From: Methanothermococcus thermolithotrophicus DSM 2095
Lineage (GTDB): Archaea > AGJL01 > Methanococci > Methanococcales > Methanococcaceae
Reading direction: 5' to 3'
Assembly: GCF_946463545.1 (NCBI RefSeq)
Contig: NZ_OX296583.1
Span: forward strand, 1,153,035 to 1,217,034
DNA: 64,000 nucleotides
The notes below the pieces were generated by a model. That model did no database searches. It worked only from the letters and a program-made list of their open reading frames with translations, and had not been told where the DNA came from. The position numbers and the translations under genes are program-made. The first letter of the stretch is position 1. Each line of letters begins with the position of its first letter. Of the stretch, positions 7,781 through 17,583 are shown in pieces.

Positions 7781-9376
7781 ATGTTATTATTGGAAGTAAA
7801 AAATGTCTCGAAAAAATTTGGCGATACCGAAGTATTAAAGAATATCAGCTTTGAACTTAATGAAGGAGAAGTTTTAGGAGTCCTTGGAAGAAGCGGTTCT
7901 GGAAAATCGGTTTTATTACACATGCTTAGAGGAATGGATGGTTACGAACCTACCGAAGGTAAGATAATATACCATATTGCACAGTGTGAAGAATGTGGGG
8001 AAGTAGATGGACCTTCCAAAGATGGAGAGACATGTGGGTGCGGAGGGACGTTTAAGAAAATTACCGTAGATTTTTGGAACAATAAAGAAACTACTTATTA
8101 TTTAAAGAAAAAAATAGCAATTATGCTCCAGAGGACGTTTGCCCTCTACGGTGAAAGGTCAGTTATTGAAAACATATTGGAAGCTCTGCAAAACGCAGGT
8201 ATCGAAGGTCCAGAGGCAACCGAAACTGCTTTAAAATTAATAAAAATGGTTAAGTTGGAACACAGAATTACGCATATTGCAAGAGATTTAAGCGGTGGGG
8301 AGAAACAGAGGGTTGTTCTTGCAAGACAGATAGCTAAAAAACCATTTATATTCCTTGCAGATGAACCTACAGGAACATTAGACCCTAGAACTGGAAAACT
8401 AGTCCACGATGCCTTGATGAATGCCGTTATTAAGAACAAAATTGCAATGGTTATAACTTCACACTGGCCTGAAGTAGTTGCAGAGCTCTCTCAAAAAGCC
8501 ATATGGCTTGAAAATGGAGAAATTAAAATGGCAGGCGATAGCAACGCTATTGTCGAAGAGTTCATGAAAACTGTAACCTCATTAAAAAAGGTCGAAGAAG
8601 TTGAAATTAGAGATGAACTAATAAAACTTGAAAATATTGAAAAGAAGTACTGTTCAGTTGAAAGGGGAGTTATTAAAGCAGTAGATGGTGTTAATTTAAC
8701 CATCAATGAAATGGAAATATTTGGTTTAGTTGGAGTTAGTGGGGCTGGAAAAACCACACTTTCTAAAATAATTGCAGGTGTTCTTCAACCTTCAAAAGGT
8801 AAGTACTTCTTTAGATTGGGCGATGAATGGATAGATATGACAAAGCCAGGACCTGCCAATAGGGGAAGGGCAAAAAGATATATCGGAATGCTCTTCCAGG
8901 AATACAGCCTGTACCCTCATAGGACTATCCTTTATAACCTGACAGAGTCAATAGGATTGGAGATGCCTGGAGAATTTGCTAGAATGAAAGCAGAACATAC
9001 ATTAGTTTCAGTAGGATTCACCGAAGAAGAAGCAGAAAAAATATTGGATAAATATCCAAAAGAACTGAGTGTTGGGGAAAGGCACAGGGTTGCTTTAGCC
9101 CAGGTTTTAATTAGGGAACCACACGTTATCCTACTTGATGAACCTACTGGAACTATGGATCCACTCACAAGAAACATGGTAGCTGAATCAATCCAAAAAT
9201 CAAGAAAGGACCTTGAACAAACCTACATCATAGTATCCCACGATATGGACTTTGTTCTAAATGTATGTGATAGAGCTGCGTTAGTTAGAAACGGAAAAAT
9301 TATGAAGGTAGGAAAGCCAGAAGAAATAGTTAACATATTAACCGAAGAAGAAAAAGACGAAATGTTGAAGCAGTAA
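7781..9376 (+). CDS. atwA: methyl-coenzyme M reductase activation component A2 (AtwA)
   Basis: AtwA is a soluble double ABC-type ATPase that takes part in the ATP-dependent reductive activation of methyl-coenzyme M reductase. The 531-residue protein has Walker A GRSGSGKS at 36-43, signature LSGGE at 170-174 and Walker B FLADEP at 191-196; the second cassette has GVSGAGKT at 318-325 and LSVGE plus LLDEPTGT later. A cysteine cluster (C69, C72, C85, C87) interrupts the first cassette, a feature of this family. There are no membrane segments. The frame is open from 7736, but GAGGTGATATTG places the start at ATG 7781. Confidence 0.95.
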   Translation: MLLLEVKNVSKKFGDTEVLKNISFELNEGEVLGVLGRSGSGKSVLLHMLRGMDGYEPTEGKIIYHIAQCEECGEVDGPSKDGETCGCGGTFKKITVDFWNNKETTYYLKKKIAIMLQRTFALYGERSVIENILEALQNAGIEGPEATETALKLIKMVKLEHRITHIARDLSGGEKQRVVLARQIAKKPFIFLADEPTGTLDPRTGKLVHDALMNAVIKNKIAMVITSHWPEVVAELSQKAIWLENGEIKMAGDSNAIVEEFMKTVTSLKKVEEVEIRDELIKLENIEKKYCSVERGVIKAVDGVNLTINEMEIFGLVGVSGAGKTTLSKIIAGVLQPSKGKYFFRLGDEWIDMTKPGPANRGRAKRYIGMLFQEYSLYPHRTILYNLTESIGLEMPGEFARMKAEHTLVSVGFTEEEAEKILDKYPKELSVGERHRVALAQVLIREPHVILLDEPTGTMDPLTRNMVAESIQKSRKDLEQTYIIVSHDMDFVLNVCDRAALVRNGKIMKVGKPEEIVNILTEEEKDEMLKQ

Positions 9377-9400
9377 TTATTTATGCTCTTTATATTATTT

Positions 9401-10294
9401 TTATTTACCTATTAACTCTTCAAGGTACTCTATCTCTTTTATTACTTCAGAGATTTTTTCATCCCGAGCCTTTAAAAAAGTCTTGGATTCCAAAGTTGGC
9501 CATCTTTTTCGATTCAACCTTTTTTTAAAAGGTTGGTTTGAGAGTTCTTTATTGTAGTTTAAATCGTTTAGTTCTAAGTTAATACAATTTTTATAGCCGT
9601 ATTCATGAACTAGCTTTTTTAATGGTTCTGAGAAATCTACCATCGAATACCTTAAGGGATAGTGATCCTTATTGTCAATTACTCCAGATATGTGCACATT
9701 TTTTATCTGTTCATGCAGCTCATCTACGAAATTTGAACTATTTTCCCTTGCATGTGCAAAATCCAGGGTCATTTTTAGATTTTTGGAATTAAATTTTTCA
9801 AGAACTGATTTCATCTCTTCAACAGAGTAGCAAATATTATTTACTTTTTTGCGTGGGTTTTCAAGGCAGAGGATTATATTTTTTTCTTCTGCATACTTCA
9901 AAGAGATATCGAGGTATTCATAAAATTTTATGTACTCATCCTCTGTCGGAGCTCTGCTAGTAGGTCTTTTCCCCGGATGAATGGTTAAATATTTTGCACC
10001 ATAAAGATTGGCAAGTTCTATGGCCCATAGAGTTTCCATAATTGATGCCTTTTGAATATATGGGTTTATTGAAGATGGATTTAACTCAATATATGGTGCA
10101 TGAACCGTTAAACAGAATTTAGATAGAACGTCCTTTAAGCTATTTACATAGTCCAAGCTGTCCCTTTTTTTCCAGAAATCAGGATTTTCAGGAAAGAATT
10201 CCATACACCTTAATCCCAAGTCCTGAAATATATCGGCTATTTCTTCAATTGGATACTCCCAAAAAAACAGTGTAGAACAACCTATTTTTATCAT
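9401..10294 (-). CDS. sugar phosphate isomerase/epimerase-like TIM-barrel protein
   Basis: The 297-residue protein begins MIKIGCSTLFFWEYPIE and carries VHAPYIELNP, TIHPGK and LDFAHA segments, the metal-binding histidine and acidic strands of the xylose-isomerase-like/AP endonuclease 2 family. Substrate unknown. The open frame extends to 10423, but the added 43 residues overlap the divergent promoter and the next gene, so ATG 10294 is chosen; it has no clear ribosome binding site and may be leaderless. Positions 9515-9535 within the gene form a 9-bp hairpin with a TTT loop, so part of the segment NQPFKKRLNRK is encoded by a palindrome. Confidence 0.8.
   Translation of the reverse strand: MIKIGCSTLFFWEYPIEEIADIFQDLGLRCMEFFPENPDFWKKRDSLDYVNSLKDVLSKFCLTVHAPYIELNPSSINPYIQKASIMETLWAIELANLYGAKYLTIHPGKRPTSRAPTEDEYIKFYEYLDISLKYAEEKNIILCLENPRKKVNNICYSVEEMKSVLEKFNSKNLKMTLDFAHARENSSNFVDELHEQIKNVHISGVIDNKDHYPLRYSMVDFSEPLKKLVHEYGYKNCINLELNDLNYNKELSNQPFKKRLNRKRWPTLESKTFLKARDEKISEVIKEIEYLEELIGK
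9515..9535. repeat. hairpin of the three-base-loop family inside a coding region
   Basis: Inverted repeat 9515-9523 with 9527-9535, loop TTT, near the 3' end of the TIM-barrel gene. The architecture matches the hairpins at 4657-4927. Confidence 0.6.
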
Positions 10295-10343
10295 ATTAGT
10301 AAATATAATATTTTGTGTATAAATAATTAAAGGGAGGTAAATA

Positions 10344-11258
10344 ATGCTCAGCAAGTTTAGGGGGGCTATACTCGGGCTTTCAATAGGTGATGCCCTTGGA
10401 ATGCCGTCTGAGGGACTTACCAAAGAAGAAATAAAACTGAATTATGGAAAAATAGAGGACTACTCATCTCCAAAAAACCATTTTGAAGGCATTTTAACTG
10501 CCGGAGATTATACCGACGACACCCAACAAACAATAGCAATGATAAAATCAATAAAACCAGAAGGTTTTAGTATGGAACTCTTTATAAAGAATTTGATCGA
10601 CTGGTATAATAATAGTCCGATAGGTATGGGCCCAACAAGTGAAAAGGCGATAAAAAATTTGATCAATGGAAATTATGAAGGGGTCAACTCAAAAACCTGT
10701 GGAGCTGCGATGAGAGTGGCCCCTTTAGGACTTTATTATTATGATAATCTTTTAGAATTAAAAAAGCATGTGATAGAATCATCAAAAATAACCCACAACA
10801 ACAAAGATGCCATAGCCGGAGCTCTGACAATAGCATTTTTTGTAGCATCATGCTTAGGAAACCAAGATTGTAAAAATAAAGAGTATTTGAAGAAATGTTC
10901 AGAATTTGTATCTGATGTTTCTGAAGATTTTGCAGAAAAAATACTTCTAATAAAAAGCATGGATTCTGTTGAAAAGGGATATGAAGAATTTGGAACTGGA
11001 ATAAATGCAGATGAGTGCGTACCTTCTGCAGTCCATACTTTTTTTGCAACAGGCAATTTTAGGGATGGGATGATTTTTGCAGTAAATGCCGGCGGAGATA
11101 CAGATAGTTTAGGAAGTATGTTTGGAGCTATTGCAGGAGCTCACTACGGGTTTCATAATATCCCCAAAAAATGGGTTGAGGGGATTAAAAATAGGGATTA
11201 TTTAATAAGTTTGGCAGATTACCTTTACAAGATTAAATTTAATCACGAATATTATTAA
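10344..11258 (+). CDS. ADP-ribosylglycohydrolase family protein
   Basis: The 304-residue protein starts MLSKFRGAILGLSIGDALGMP and has TDDT at 57-60 and a late GGDTDS motif, the two clusters that bind the metal pair in ADP-ribosyl-(dinitrogen reductase) hydrolase-type enzymes. These remove ADP-ribose from arginine or related groups; the target here is unknown, and no nitrogenase gene is in view. GGGAGG precedes ATG 10344. The gene is transcribed divergently from the TIM-barrel gene across 49 bases, so the two may share a regulatory region. Confidence 0.9.
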   Translation: MLSKFRGAILGLSIGDALGMPSEGLTKEEIKLNYGKIEDYSSPKNHFEGILTAGDYTDDTQQTIAMIKSIKPEGFSMELFIKNLIDWYNNSPIGMGPTSEKAIKNLINGNYEGVNSKTCGAAMRVAPLGLYYYDNLLELKKHVIESSKITHNNKDAIAGALTIAFFVASCLGNQDCKNKEYLKKCSEFVSDVSEDFAEKILLIKSMDSVEKGYEEFGTGINADECVPSAVHTFFATGNFRDGMIFAVNAGGDTDSLGSMFGAIAGAHYGFHNIPKKWVEGIKNRDYLISLADYLYKIKFNHEYY

Positions 11259-11344
11259 TTTCAAATCTTACCTCTATTATAATATATACTCAAAGCAACA
11301 TAAAAAGACTAATTAATAAATATCCAAGACAAGGAGGGGTAATT

Positions 11345-12013
11345 ATGCCAGAATATGATTTTGAAATAAAATATGGTCCATCCTATTCTCTCTTGAAAAT
11401 AAACCTTGAAAATCAAGAAATCACTGCCGAAACTGGTGCGATGGTATATATGGATAAGAGTATAAACATCGACACCAATATGAAGGGAGGATTAATCGGA
11501 GCTCTGAAGAGAGCAGTTGTTGGAGAAAATTTATTCTTAAATAAGTTTAAAGGAACTGGAACATTGGCGTTATCTCCAAGTTATGTTGGGGACATAGTAC
11601 ATCATGATTTAGAAGGAGCTCTTTATGTTCAAAGTGGGGCCTATTTGGCATCTTCTCCAAATGTGAAAATAGATACAAAATTTGGTGGGACCAAATCATT
11701 TTTCGGTGGTAAAGGATTATTTTTAATGAAGTTAGATGGCGAAGGAGATGTATTTTTATCATCCTTTGGAGCATTGGAAACCATAGAATTGAACGATGAG
11801 AGTTTAGTTGTTGACAACGGTAACCTTGTAGGTTTTACGGAAGGGCTGAATTATTCACTAAAGAGAATTGGAGGTTTAAAATCCACTTTGTTAGGTGGAG
11901 AGGGGGCAGTTTATGAATTTAACGGTACTGGAAAAGTATATATTCAAACAAGAAATGTTGAGACGTTTGCAGACTTTTTAATGAAGTACTTGCCTATTCA
12001 ACCTAGAAAATAG
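11345..12013 (+). CDS. AIM24 / TIGR00266 family protein
   Basis: The 222-residue protein opens MPEYDFEIKYGPSYSLLKI and contains ETGAMVYMDKSI, the start of the AIM24-like beta-rich fold, with many glycine turns (FGGTKSFFGGKGLF). There is no signal peptide or membrane segment. A very strong AAGGAGGGG site precedes ATG 11345, suggesting high expression. Function is unknown in archaea; the eukaryotic relative is a mitochondrial protein of unclear role. It follows the ADP-ribosylglycohydrolase gene by 86 bases. Confidence 0.88.
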   Translation: MPEYDFEIKYGPSYSLLKINLENQEITAETGAMVYMDKSINIDTNMKGGLIGALKRAVVGENLFLNKFKGTGTLALSPSYVGDIVHHDLEGALYVQSGAYLASSPNVKIDTKFGGTKSFFGGKGLFLMKLDGEGDVFLSSFGALETIELNDESLVVDNGNLVGFTEGLNYSLKRIGGLKSTLLGGEGAVYEFNGTGKVYIQTRNVETFADFLMKYLPIQPRK

Positions 12014-12149
12014 TACATCATCCCTATTTTTTTGAATCGTTTAAATTCGAACTAAAAATGCGTGAATAACTAATAATATAAAAAATAACAATAACTATCA
12101 CAAAAATAACAATAAATTAATAAAAAAATTTAAAAAAAGCTTTGGAGGT

Positions 12150-12383
12150 TTATAATAAGCCTGCCGCATCTAATGCTAATTTAACTTCTTCTGTTGAAGC
12201 TTCTTTTTCAATTTCTACCTTTTTGTCGGTAGGTTCAAGGTGTTTTATGTTGCATCTTCTTCTTTTTACGTTTCCGTCAACAACAACAAAGTTTTTGTCT
12301 AATACATCAACAACAACACATGTTTTTCCAGCTTCTCTACCTAATGTTTTAATACAAACTCTTCCTACTTCAATTGCAGCCAT
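12150..12383 (-). CDS. rpl14e: 50S ribosomal protein L14e
   Basis: The 77-residue protein starts MAAIEVGRVCIKTLGREAGK and has the KOW-like segment VVVDVLDKNFVVVDG, typical of archaeal L14e. AGGTGAGGT lies before the ATG. It is the last gene of a minus-strand cluster with rpl34e and cmk, a conserved archaeal order. Confidence 0.96.
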   Translation of the reverse strand: MAAIEVGRVCIKTLGREAGKTCVVVDVLDKNFVVVDGNVKRRRCNIKHLEPTDKKVEIEKEASTEEVKLALDAAGLL

Positions 12384-12459
12384 TTTACCTCACCTTATTT
12401 TTTGTTGTTGTGATCGTCGCCAATCACAAGTCATTCTTCAAATAGGGAGATATTTACTA

Positions 12460-12996
12460 TCATCCTTTAATGCTTTCAATTGATTTGCAGATGATATTAA
12501 ATACCCCTTCGATATTCCATTTTGATGAATCAATCATTATATTGTATATTGAGAGATCATCTATATCTATATTATAGATTTCTTTATATCTTTTTTTCTC
12601 GCTATTCTCTCTTTTTATCATTTTCTCTAATGCAAGCTCAATATCTTCATTTTCCCTTTCACTTATTCTCTTACATCTAACCATTGGGGGCGCCTTTAGC
12701 CATATTGACACTGTAGGCTCAACATCGTTGTTTTTTAACATCCATGCGGCAAGCCTACCTTCAAGTACTATATTTCCTTTTTTTGCCAATTCTACCTGTC
12801 TTCTGTCTATTTCTTTATCAATTTCGGGATTTTGTTCGGCGTACTTACTAAATTCATTTAGATCCATGTTCATTTCTTTTGCCATGTCTCTGAAGATGAA
12901 CCCAGCGCATACGTGTTCAAGACCGTATTTCTCAGCTATCATCTTTGCCATAGTTGTAGTTCCTGTCCCAGGTAGTCCCCCGATGGTTATAATCAT
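12460..12996 (-). CDS. cmk: cytidylate kinase
   Basis: This short archaeal CMP kinase phosphorylates CMP and dCMP with ATP. The 178 residues begin [18 protein letters not shown], with the P-loop GLPGTGTT at residues 7-14, and contain LEGRLAAWM and the arginine-rich lid region CKRISERE. The ATG at 12996 follows GGTGTTAG. It lies between rpl34e and rpl14e on the same strand, as in many archaea. Confidence 0.95.
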   Translation of the reverse strand: MIITIGGLPGTGTTTMAKMIAEKYGLEHVCAGFIFRDMAKEMNMDLNEFSKYAEQNPEIDKEIDRRQVELAKKGNIVLEGRLAAWMLKNNDVEPTVSIWLKAPPMVRCKRISERENEDIELALEKMIKRENSEKKRYKEIYNIDIDDLSIYNIMIDSSKWNIEGVFNIICKSIESIKG

Positions 12997-13035
12997 TCTA
13001 ACACCTTTTCAACGAACTTGAAGATATTTTTTACA

Positions 13036-13305
13036 TTAGAAAGTTCTTGCTTTTTCAATCATAACTCTTTTGAGACATTTTGGGCATAAGTAGCCACCAA
13101 ATGGTCTTTCAGGTCTCTTTTCTGTTTTAGCTAACTTTGAGATCTCTGCAGGTCTTCCTCTAGGAACACCATTTAAGAGAGCTCCACAAGTTGCACACTT
13201 GTGTTTTGATACCTTTTTTCTTCTGTAGTGTATTGTAGTTTTGTTTCCAGGTATTCTTTTTGATATTTTTTTGTATGACCCGGATTTATATCTAGGGGCA
13301 GGCAT
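13036..13305 (-). CDS. rpl34e: 50S ribosomal protein L34e
   Basis: The 89-residue basic protein starts MPAPRYKSGSYKKI and has two CxxC pairs (CATCG and CPKC) for a zinc ribbon, with GVPRGRPAE between them, as in archaeal L34e. A strong AGGAGGTAA site precedes the ATG. It is the first gene of the rpl34e-cmk-rpl14e cluster. Confidence 0.96.
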   Translation of the reverse strand: MPAPRYKSGSYKKISKRIPGNKTTIHYRRKKVSKHKCATCGALLNGVPRGRPAEISKLAKTEKRPERPFGGYLCPKCLKRVMIEKARTF

Positions 13306-13724
13306 TATTATTACCTCCTATATTTTTCAACATTTATTTTGTTTTAAAGTATATAAATATTACAGTTATAAAAAAATTGTAATAATCTTTAATTTGAATA
13401 TACTCAATTAAAATAACCAATATTGAGACAATCCCAAAACACGTGATTTAGTTAATATATTTTCAGTTTTGGGGCCGACTCATTAATAAAATGGTAGATT
13501 AACTATACATTTATAGTATATAAAATTTTTTGTTAAATTGGATATTAAAAAATAGTTCAAATTAGTTTTTATAATTATTCATAGGTACAATCTATAACGT
13601 TAAACTAAAATTAAATTAGGCTATTTCCCTCAGTTTTTTATAAACTTCTGGGAGAATATCTATTTATAAATATAATTATTTAAAGTAGGAATGTGTCAAC
13701 TATACATACAATTATTATCATTCT
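13306..13724. other. AT-rich intergenic region upstream of rpl34e
   Basis: About 420 bases with no supported gene. It should hold the promoter of the ribosomal protein cluster and the end of the P-type ATPase transcript. I see no convincing RNA gene or repeat. Confidence 0.5.
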
Positions 13725-16277
13725 TTACCGCTCATCCTGAAGAAAATATTCTATCCATTTTCTCAGCTCTACCGCCATAAAGAATAAAATAGTGGCAATA
13801 AATACAAAAACAAAATTTTGAATAGTCAGATGAACCGTATGGAACAGATCTGAAAATACATAGATCGCCATAAACTGCAATACAATACCTACTGAGATGC
13901 CTAGCCAAATATATGGGTTTATGGTTAAACTTCTCTTTATATTCTTGAAAAATGGCTCACTTTCTTTTTGGGCCTGAATTCCATTAAACCACTGGGAAAC
14001 CACCATTGAAGTAAAAACGGTTGTTATTGTTTCCCCATAGGGGTAGCCATTCTTAAGCATGTATATATATAGAATCAAATTGATTATGGCTATAACGACT
14101 GAAGTATATAGTATTCTAAGAATCTGAAACTTATCTAAAAACTTATCTTCTAGTTTAACTGGCTTTTTTTTCATTACATTTCCTTCTTCCTTTATAAATG
14201 GAAATGTTTTATCCTGCACCCCGTCAGCTACTATGTTTATCCACAGTATTTGAGTTGGATAAAGTGGTAAATTAAGCCCAAGAATTATGGCGGATGAGAT
14301 TAAAAGTATTTCACCTAAGTTGGTTGAAACCAGGTAGTATATGACTTTCCTTATATTATTTGATATGACCCTTCCCTGCTTTATTGCATTTACTATTACC
14401 TTTAAATTGTTATCCGTTATAATCATTTTTGAAACTGATTTAGCAGCCTCTGTGCCTCCACCCATAGCAATTCCCAAATCTGCAACTTTTAAAGCAGGTA
14501 CATCATTTACACCATCCCCGGTTACTGCAACAATTTCTTTGTCTTCCTGAAGGGTTTTTACTATTCTGAATTTATGTTCTGGCAATGCCCTGGCAATAAC
14601 TGATGTATTTTTTAAAGTAGATATTAATGTTTTATCATCCATATCTTCTATTTCTTTTCCAGTTAAAACTCTATCTCCTTTTTCATATATTCCTATTTCC
14701 CTAGCTATGGCTCTTGCAGTTAATGGGTAATCTCCAGTTATCATTATCACCCTTATACCTGCAGCTTTTGCAGTCAAAACCGCCTCTTTTACACCTTCTT
14801 TTGGAGGATCTAAAAATCCTATAAGGCCCACTATTCTGAACTTCCAGCTATCTGGACTTTTCCAGCTATCTTCCCCTATTCCAAATGCTAAAACTCTAAG
14901 GCCATTTTCAGCCATTTTATCATGAATTTTATCGAACGTTTTGAACTCTTCTTTGTTTGTTGCCTTTTCTTTTAGGAATTCGTAAGACCCTTTTACAAAA
15001 AGTTGTTCCCTATCTTCTTTACATTCTTCATGTCCTTTACATTTTTTCTCAGATTTATTGACCGAAGCCATCATTCTAAGTTTTGTGTCAAATGGATGGA
15101 TAAAAATCTGGGGATACTTATTTCTTAGATCGTTATACTCGTCACTTAGCCAGTTTGCAAGTGCAACATCTATAGGATCTCCTTTTCCATCACCACCGGC
15201 TTCGTTTGCAAGTGCCGCCACAAGTTTAACTTCCTCAATATTTGGGGAAAAAACATCCTTAACTACAATTTTTCCTTCAGTTATTGTTCCGGTTTTATCA
15301 GATGCTATAACTGTTGTGCTACCAAGGGTTTCCACAGATGGAAGGTGCCTAACTAAAACCTGTTTTTTATTTAACATCAGAGCTCCTATTGCTAAAACAA
15401 GTGTTACCACAATAGGTAGCCCCTCAGGAACTGCAGAAACAAGCAATGCCACGAGAATATACATCATATGTGAAAACTCCCTTCCTTGGAGTGTCCCTAT
15501 AATACCTATAAGAAATAGTAAGAACATCAAAAAGATAATGAATCTCTTTGAAAAAATGGCAATTGCTCTTGTAAGTGGACTATCTGGAGACTCTTCCTGT
15601 ACTTTTTCTGCAATTGATGCAAGATATGTATCTCCCCCCGTTTTAACAACTATAGCTTTTCCAGAACCTTTAACTACAAAAGTTCCTGATAACGCCATGT
15701 TTTTTAGATCGTAAGGGAGTGTATTTTCGGGTAAAGTATATGATGCATCTTTTTCAGCAGGCATAGACTCTCCAGTAATGGTGGATTCATTAATTAATAA
15801 GCTATTGCTTTCAATTAGTCTCAAGTCAGCTGAAACAACATCCCCCTCAGATAAAATAACAAAATCCCCTGGAACCAATTCCAAAGATGGGATTTCAAAA
15901 ACCTTTCCATCCCTTAAAATCCTAACCCTGTGTTCGGTTAATTTTCTCAAGGCCTTTAACGACTTTTCAGTTTTAAGTTCCTGCCAGAACCCAAGAAAAC
16001 TGTTTATAAAAACTATGCCGATAATAAGAAAAAAATCTTTTATATCGCCTATATAAAAAGCCAAAATGGATGCAAAAATCAGGATATAAATAACTGGGTC
16101 CTTAAATTGTTTTAAAAATATTGAAATATTACTTGTTTTTTCATCTTTTAGGAGATTTTTGCCAAAAATGTTTATTCTTCTTTCCGCTTCTTTTGAAGAA
16201 ATTCCCTCTTGAGAAGTATCAAGTTTTTCAAAGGTTTCTTCAATTGTTAAAGATTGTGCATTATTTGGAATATCCAT
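13725..16277 (-). CDS. cation-transporting P-type ATPase (P2 type, Ca2+-ATPase-like)
   Basis: The membrane pump has about 850 residues. The order is the N-terminal cation ATPase domain, TGES at 168-171 (actuator), PEGLP at 284-288 in the fourth membrane segment, the phosphorylated aspartate in DKTGT at 327-331, MITGD near 512, and TGDGVND at 586-592, then a C-terminal block of membrane helices. The PEGLP motif fits P2-type pumps for calcium or monovalent cations; the ion is not certain. An odd CKGHEEC sequence near 413-419 in the nucleotide domain could bind a metal. The frame is open upstream to a TTG, but a GGGGGG site marks the ATG chosen. Downstream of the RidA gene on the same strand. 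Confidence 0.92.
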   Translation of the reverse strand: MDIPNNAQSLTIEETFEKLDTSQEGISSKEAERRINIFGKNLLKDEKTSNISIFLKQFKDPVIYILIFASILAFYIGDIKDFFLIIGIVFINSFLGFWQELKTEKSLKALRKLTEHRVRILRDGKVFEIPSLELVPGDFVILSEGDVVSADLRLIESNSLLINESTITGESMPAEKDASYTLPENTLPYDLKNMALSGTFVVKGSGKAIVVKTGGDTYLASIAEKVQEESPDSPLTRAIAIFSKRFIIFLMFLLFLIGIIGTLQGREFSHMMYILVALLVSAVPEGLPIVVTLVLAIGALMLNKKQVLVRHLPSVETLGSTTVIASDKTGTITEGKIVVKDVFSPNIEEVKLVAALANEAGGDGKGDPIDVALANWLSDEYNDLRNKYPQIFIHPFDTKLRMMASVNKSEKKCKGHEECKEDREQLFVKGSYEFLKEKATNKEEFKTFDKIHDKMAENGLRVLAFGIGEDSWKSPDSWKFRIVGLIGFLDPPKEGVKEAVLTAKAAGIRVIMITGDYPLTARAIAREIGIYEKGDRVLTGKEIEDMDDKTLISTLKNTSVIARALPEHKFRIVKTLQEDKEIVAVTGDGVNDVPALKVADLGIAMGGGTEAAKSVSKMIITDNNLKVIVNAIKQGRVISNNIRKVIYYLVSTNLGEILLISSAIILGLNLPLYPTQILWINIVADGVQDKTFPFIKEEGNVMKKKPVKLEDKFLDKFQILRILYTSVVIAIINLILYIYMLKNGYPYGETITTVFTSMVVSQWFNGIQAQKESEPFFKNIKRSLTINPYIWLGISVGIVLQFMAIYVFSDLFHTVHLTIQNFVFVFIATILFFMAVELRKWIEYFLQDER

Positions 16278-16332
16278 TGTACCCCCCGAAATAAATAAAA
16301 ACCGAAATAAAAAATAAAAAATTAAAATGGAT

Positions 16333-16707
16333 TTAGAGCCCTGCAATAACGTCTATTTCAATTAAAGCACCTTTAGGTAGGTTGCTTACCCCCACAGTTA
16401 CCCTGGCAGGTTTATGATTATCGAAGTATCTTCCATAAATTTCATTTACCTTTTGGAAGTCGTCCATATTTTTTAGGTAGATCGTTGTTTTTAGTACGTT
16501 ATTGAATTGCATTCCCGCAGCTTCAAGTATGGCTTTAATGTTTTCCATGACTCTTTCAGTCTGCTCTTCAATAGTTCCATTTATGAGTTCTTGGTTAAGC
16601 GGATTTATGGCTATCTGTCCCGATATAAAAAGAAGATTTCCATACATTACTGCTTGAGAATAAGGTCCTATGGCTTTTGGAGCATTTTCTGTATTGATTA
16701 TCTTCAT
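16333..16707 (-). CDS. ridA: RidA family enamine/imine deaminase
   Basis: RidA hydrolyses reactive enamines and imines released by amino acid enzymes. The 124-residue protein contains NAPKAIGPYSQAV near the start, GNLLFISGQ, and near the end KPARVTVGVSNLPKGALIEID, which includes the conserved substrate-binding arginine and acidic end. Length is typical. GAGGGG lies before the ATG at 16707; an upstream TTG is one codon earlier. The P-type ATPase gene follows closely on the same strand. Confidence 0.94.
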   Translation of the reverse strand: MKIINTENAPKAIGPYSQAVMYGNLLFISGQIAINPLNQELINGTIEEQTERVMENIKAILEAAGMQFNNVLKTTIYLKNMDDFQKVNEIYGRYFDNHKPARVTVGVSNLPKGALIEIDVIAGL

Positions 16708-17138
16708 CAAATCCCCTCGATCTATTATATTTATGATATATGCGGGAAGATATATAATAATACACCTAATTAAAAATAATGTGTAACTACCTAAATTTAA
16801 AGATTGAAAATACTAAAAAATAATTCCATGATGCTAACTTTTTGTTTTTTAGTTTTAAAAAATTCAACAATATAGGATTAAACACTAGGTGCTATAGATG
16901 ATAAAACTTTAATTTAATTATTTAATTTAGTTATTCAAAAAGAGAGAAAAGAAGAAAAATTATTGAAAACCATTAAAAAAGCGTTATAAATCTTTTAAAA
17001 ATAAACTTTTTTAAGTCCCACGGCATATACTACTTTAAAGGACTTGATTATTCCCATCGGTTTTTAAACTATGTATAAAATAGGTGTAAATATTCCTTTT
17101 TAGCGGTTTTTATCTAATAGTTTATCAAAAAAGTTAAG
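16708..17138. other. AT-rich spacer left of the integrated element
   Basis: No gene supported in about 430 bases. Before integration this would have been the sequence downstream of the tRNA-Ser gene. Its last 20 bases resemble those next to the right att copy (TTTATCAAAAAAGT shared), so similarity extends beyond the exact repeat. Confidence 0.5.
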
Positions 17139-17192
17139 GCGCAGGGGAAGGGATTTGAACCCTTGCGGAGCAAAGCTCCACCGGATTTCAAG
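17139..17192. repeat. left attachment site: 54-bp copy of the 3' part of tRNA-Ser
   Basis: These 54 bases are identical to 38250-38303, the stretch from the anticodon loop to the 3' end of the tRNA-Ser gene. The match stops within the anticodon arm, after which the two sites diverge. This is the standard scar of tyrosine integrase insertion into a tRNA gene. The fragment is not a functional tRNA. Confidence 0.95.
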
Positions 17193-17583
17193 GACTATTG
17201 TTTTATTTTAGACTAGTTTCCATTATTATTTCGGATATATTTTATATATCTTACTGTTATATTTTTATTGTTGCATTATGTATACTGTTCATTGTTATTT
17301 TGTAATTATTTTGATTATTTGTTGAATGTCTCTTTTACTTTGGTTTGGTGATGTGCGGGATTTTTTAAAAAAATATGTTTTTTCATTATTTATGGTCTGT
17401 TTTTTCCTATTTATTCGGATATTTCGATATATTTATATTGTAGTTTTTACATACATTTTATTAAATCTATTTTAAGCTCTCTCCCCCTCTGAGATGCTAT
17501 CGGTGAAGAGGTGGCTTTTAAGGTAGTCATTAGTATCGCTATTTTTTGAATATTTGTTTTCATGAATCTATTGGGGTGTTATT
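17193..17583. other. non-coding left end of the element
   Basis: About 390 AT-rich bases with no supported gene. It holds TATA-like stretches (for example near 17445) likely to drive the long plus-strand structural module, and a pyrimidine-rich block with partner AGAGGTGG (about 17480-17515) that could form a hairpin. Confidence 0.45.

Noticed and set aside
17139-17192. A second tRNA-Ser gene
   Set aside because: Only the 3' part from the anticodon loop onward is present; the acceptor 5' strand and D arm are missing.
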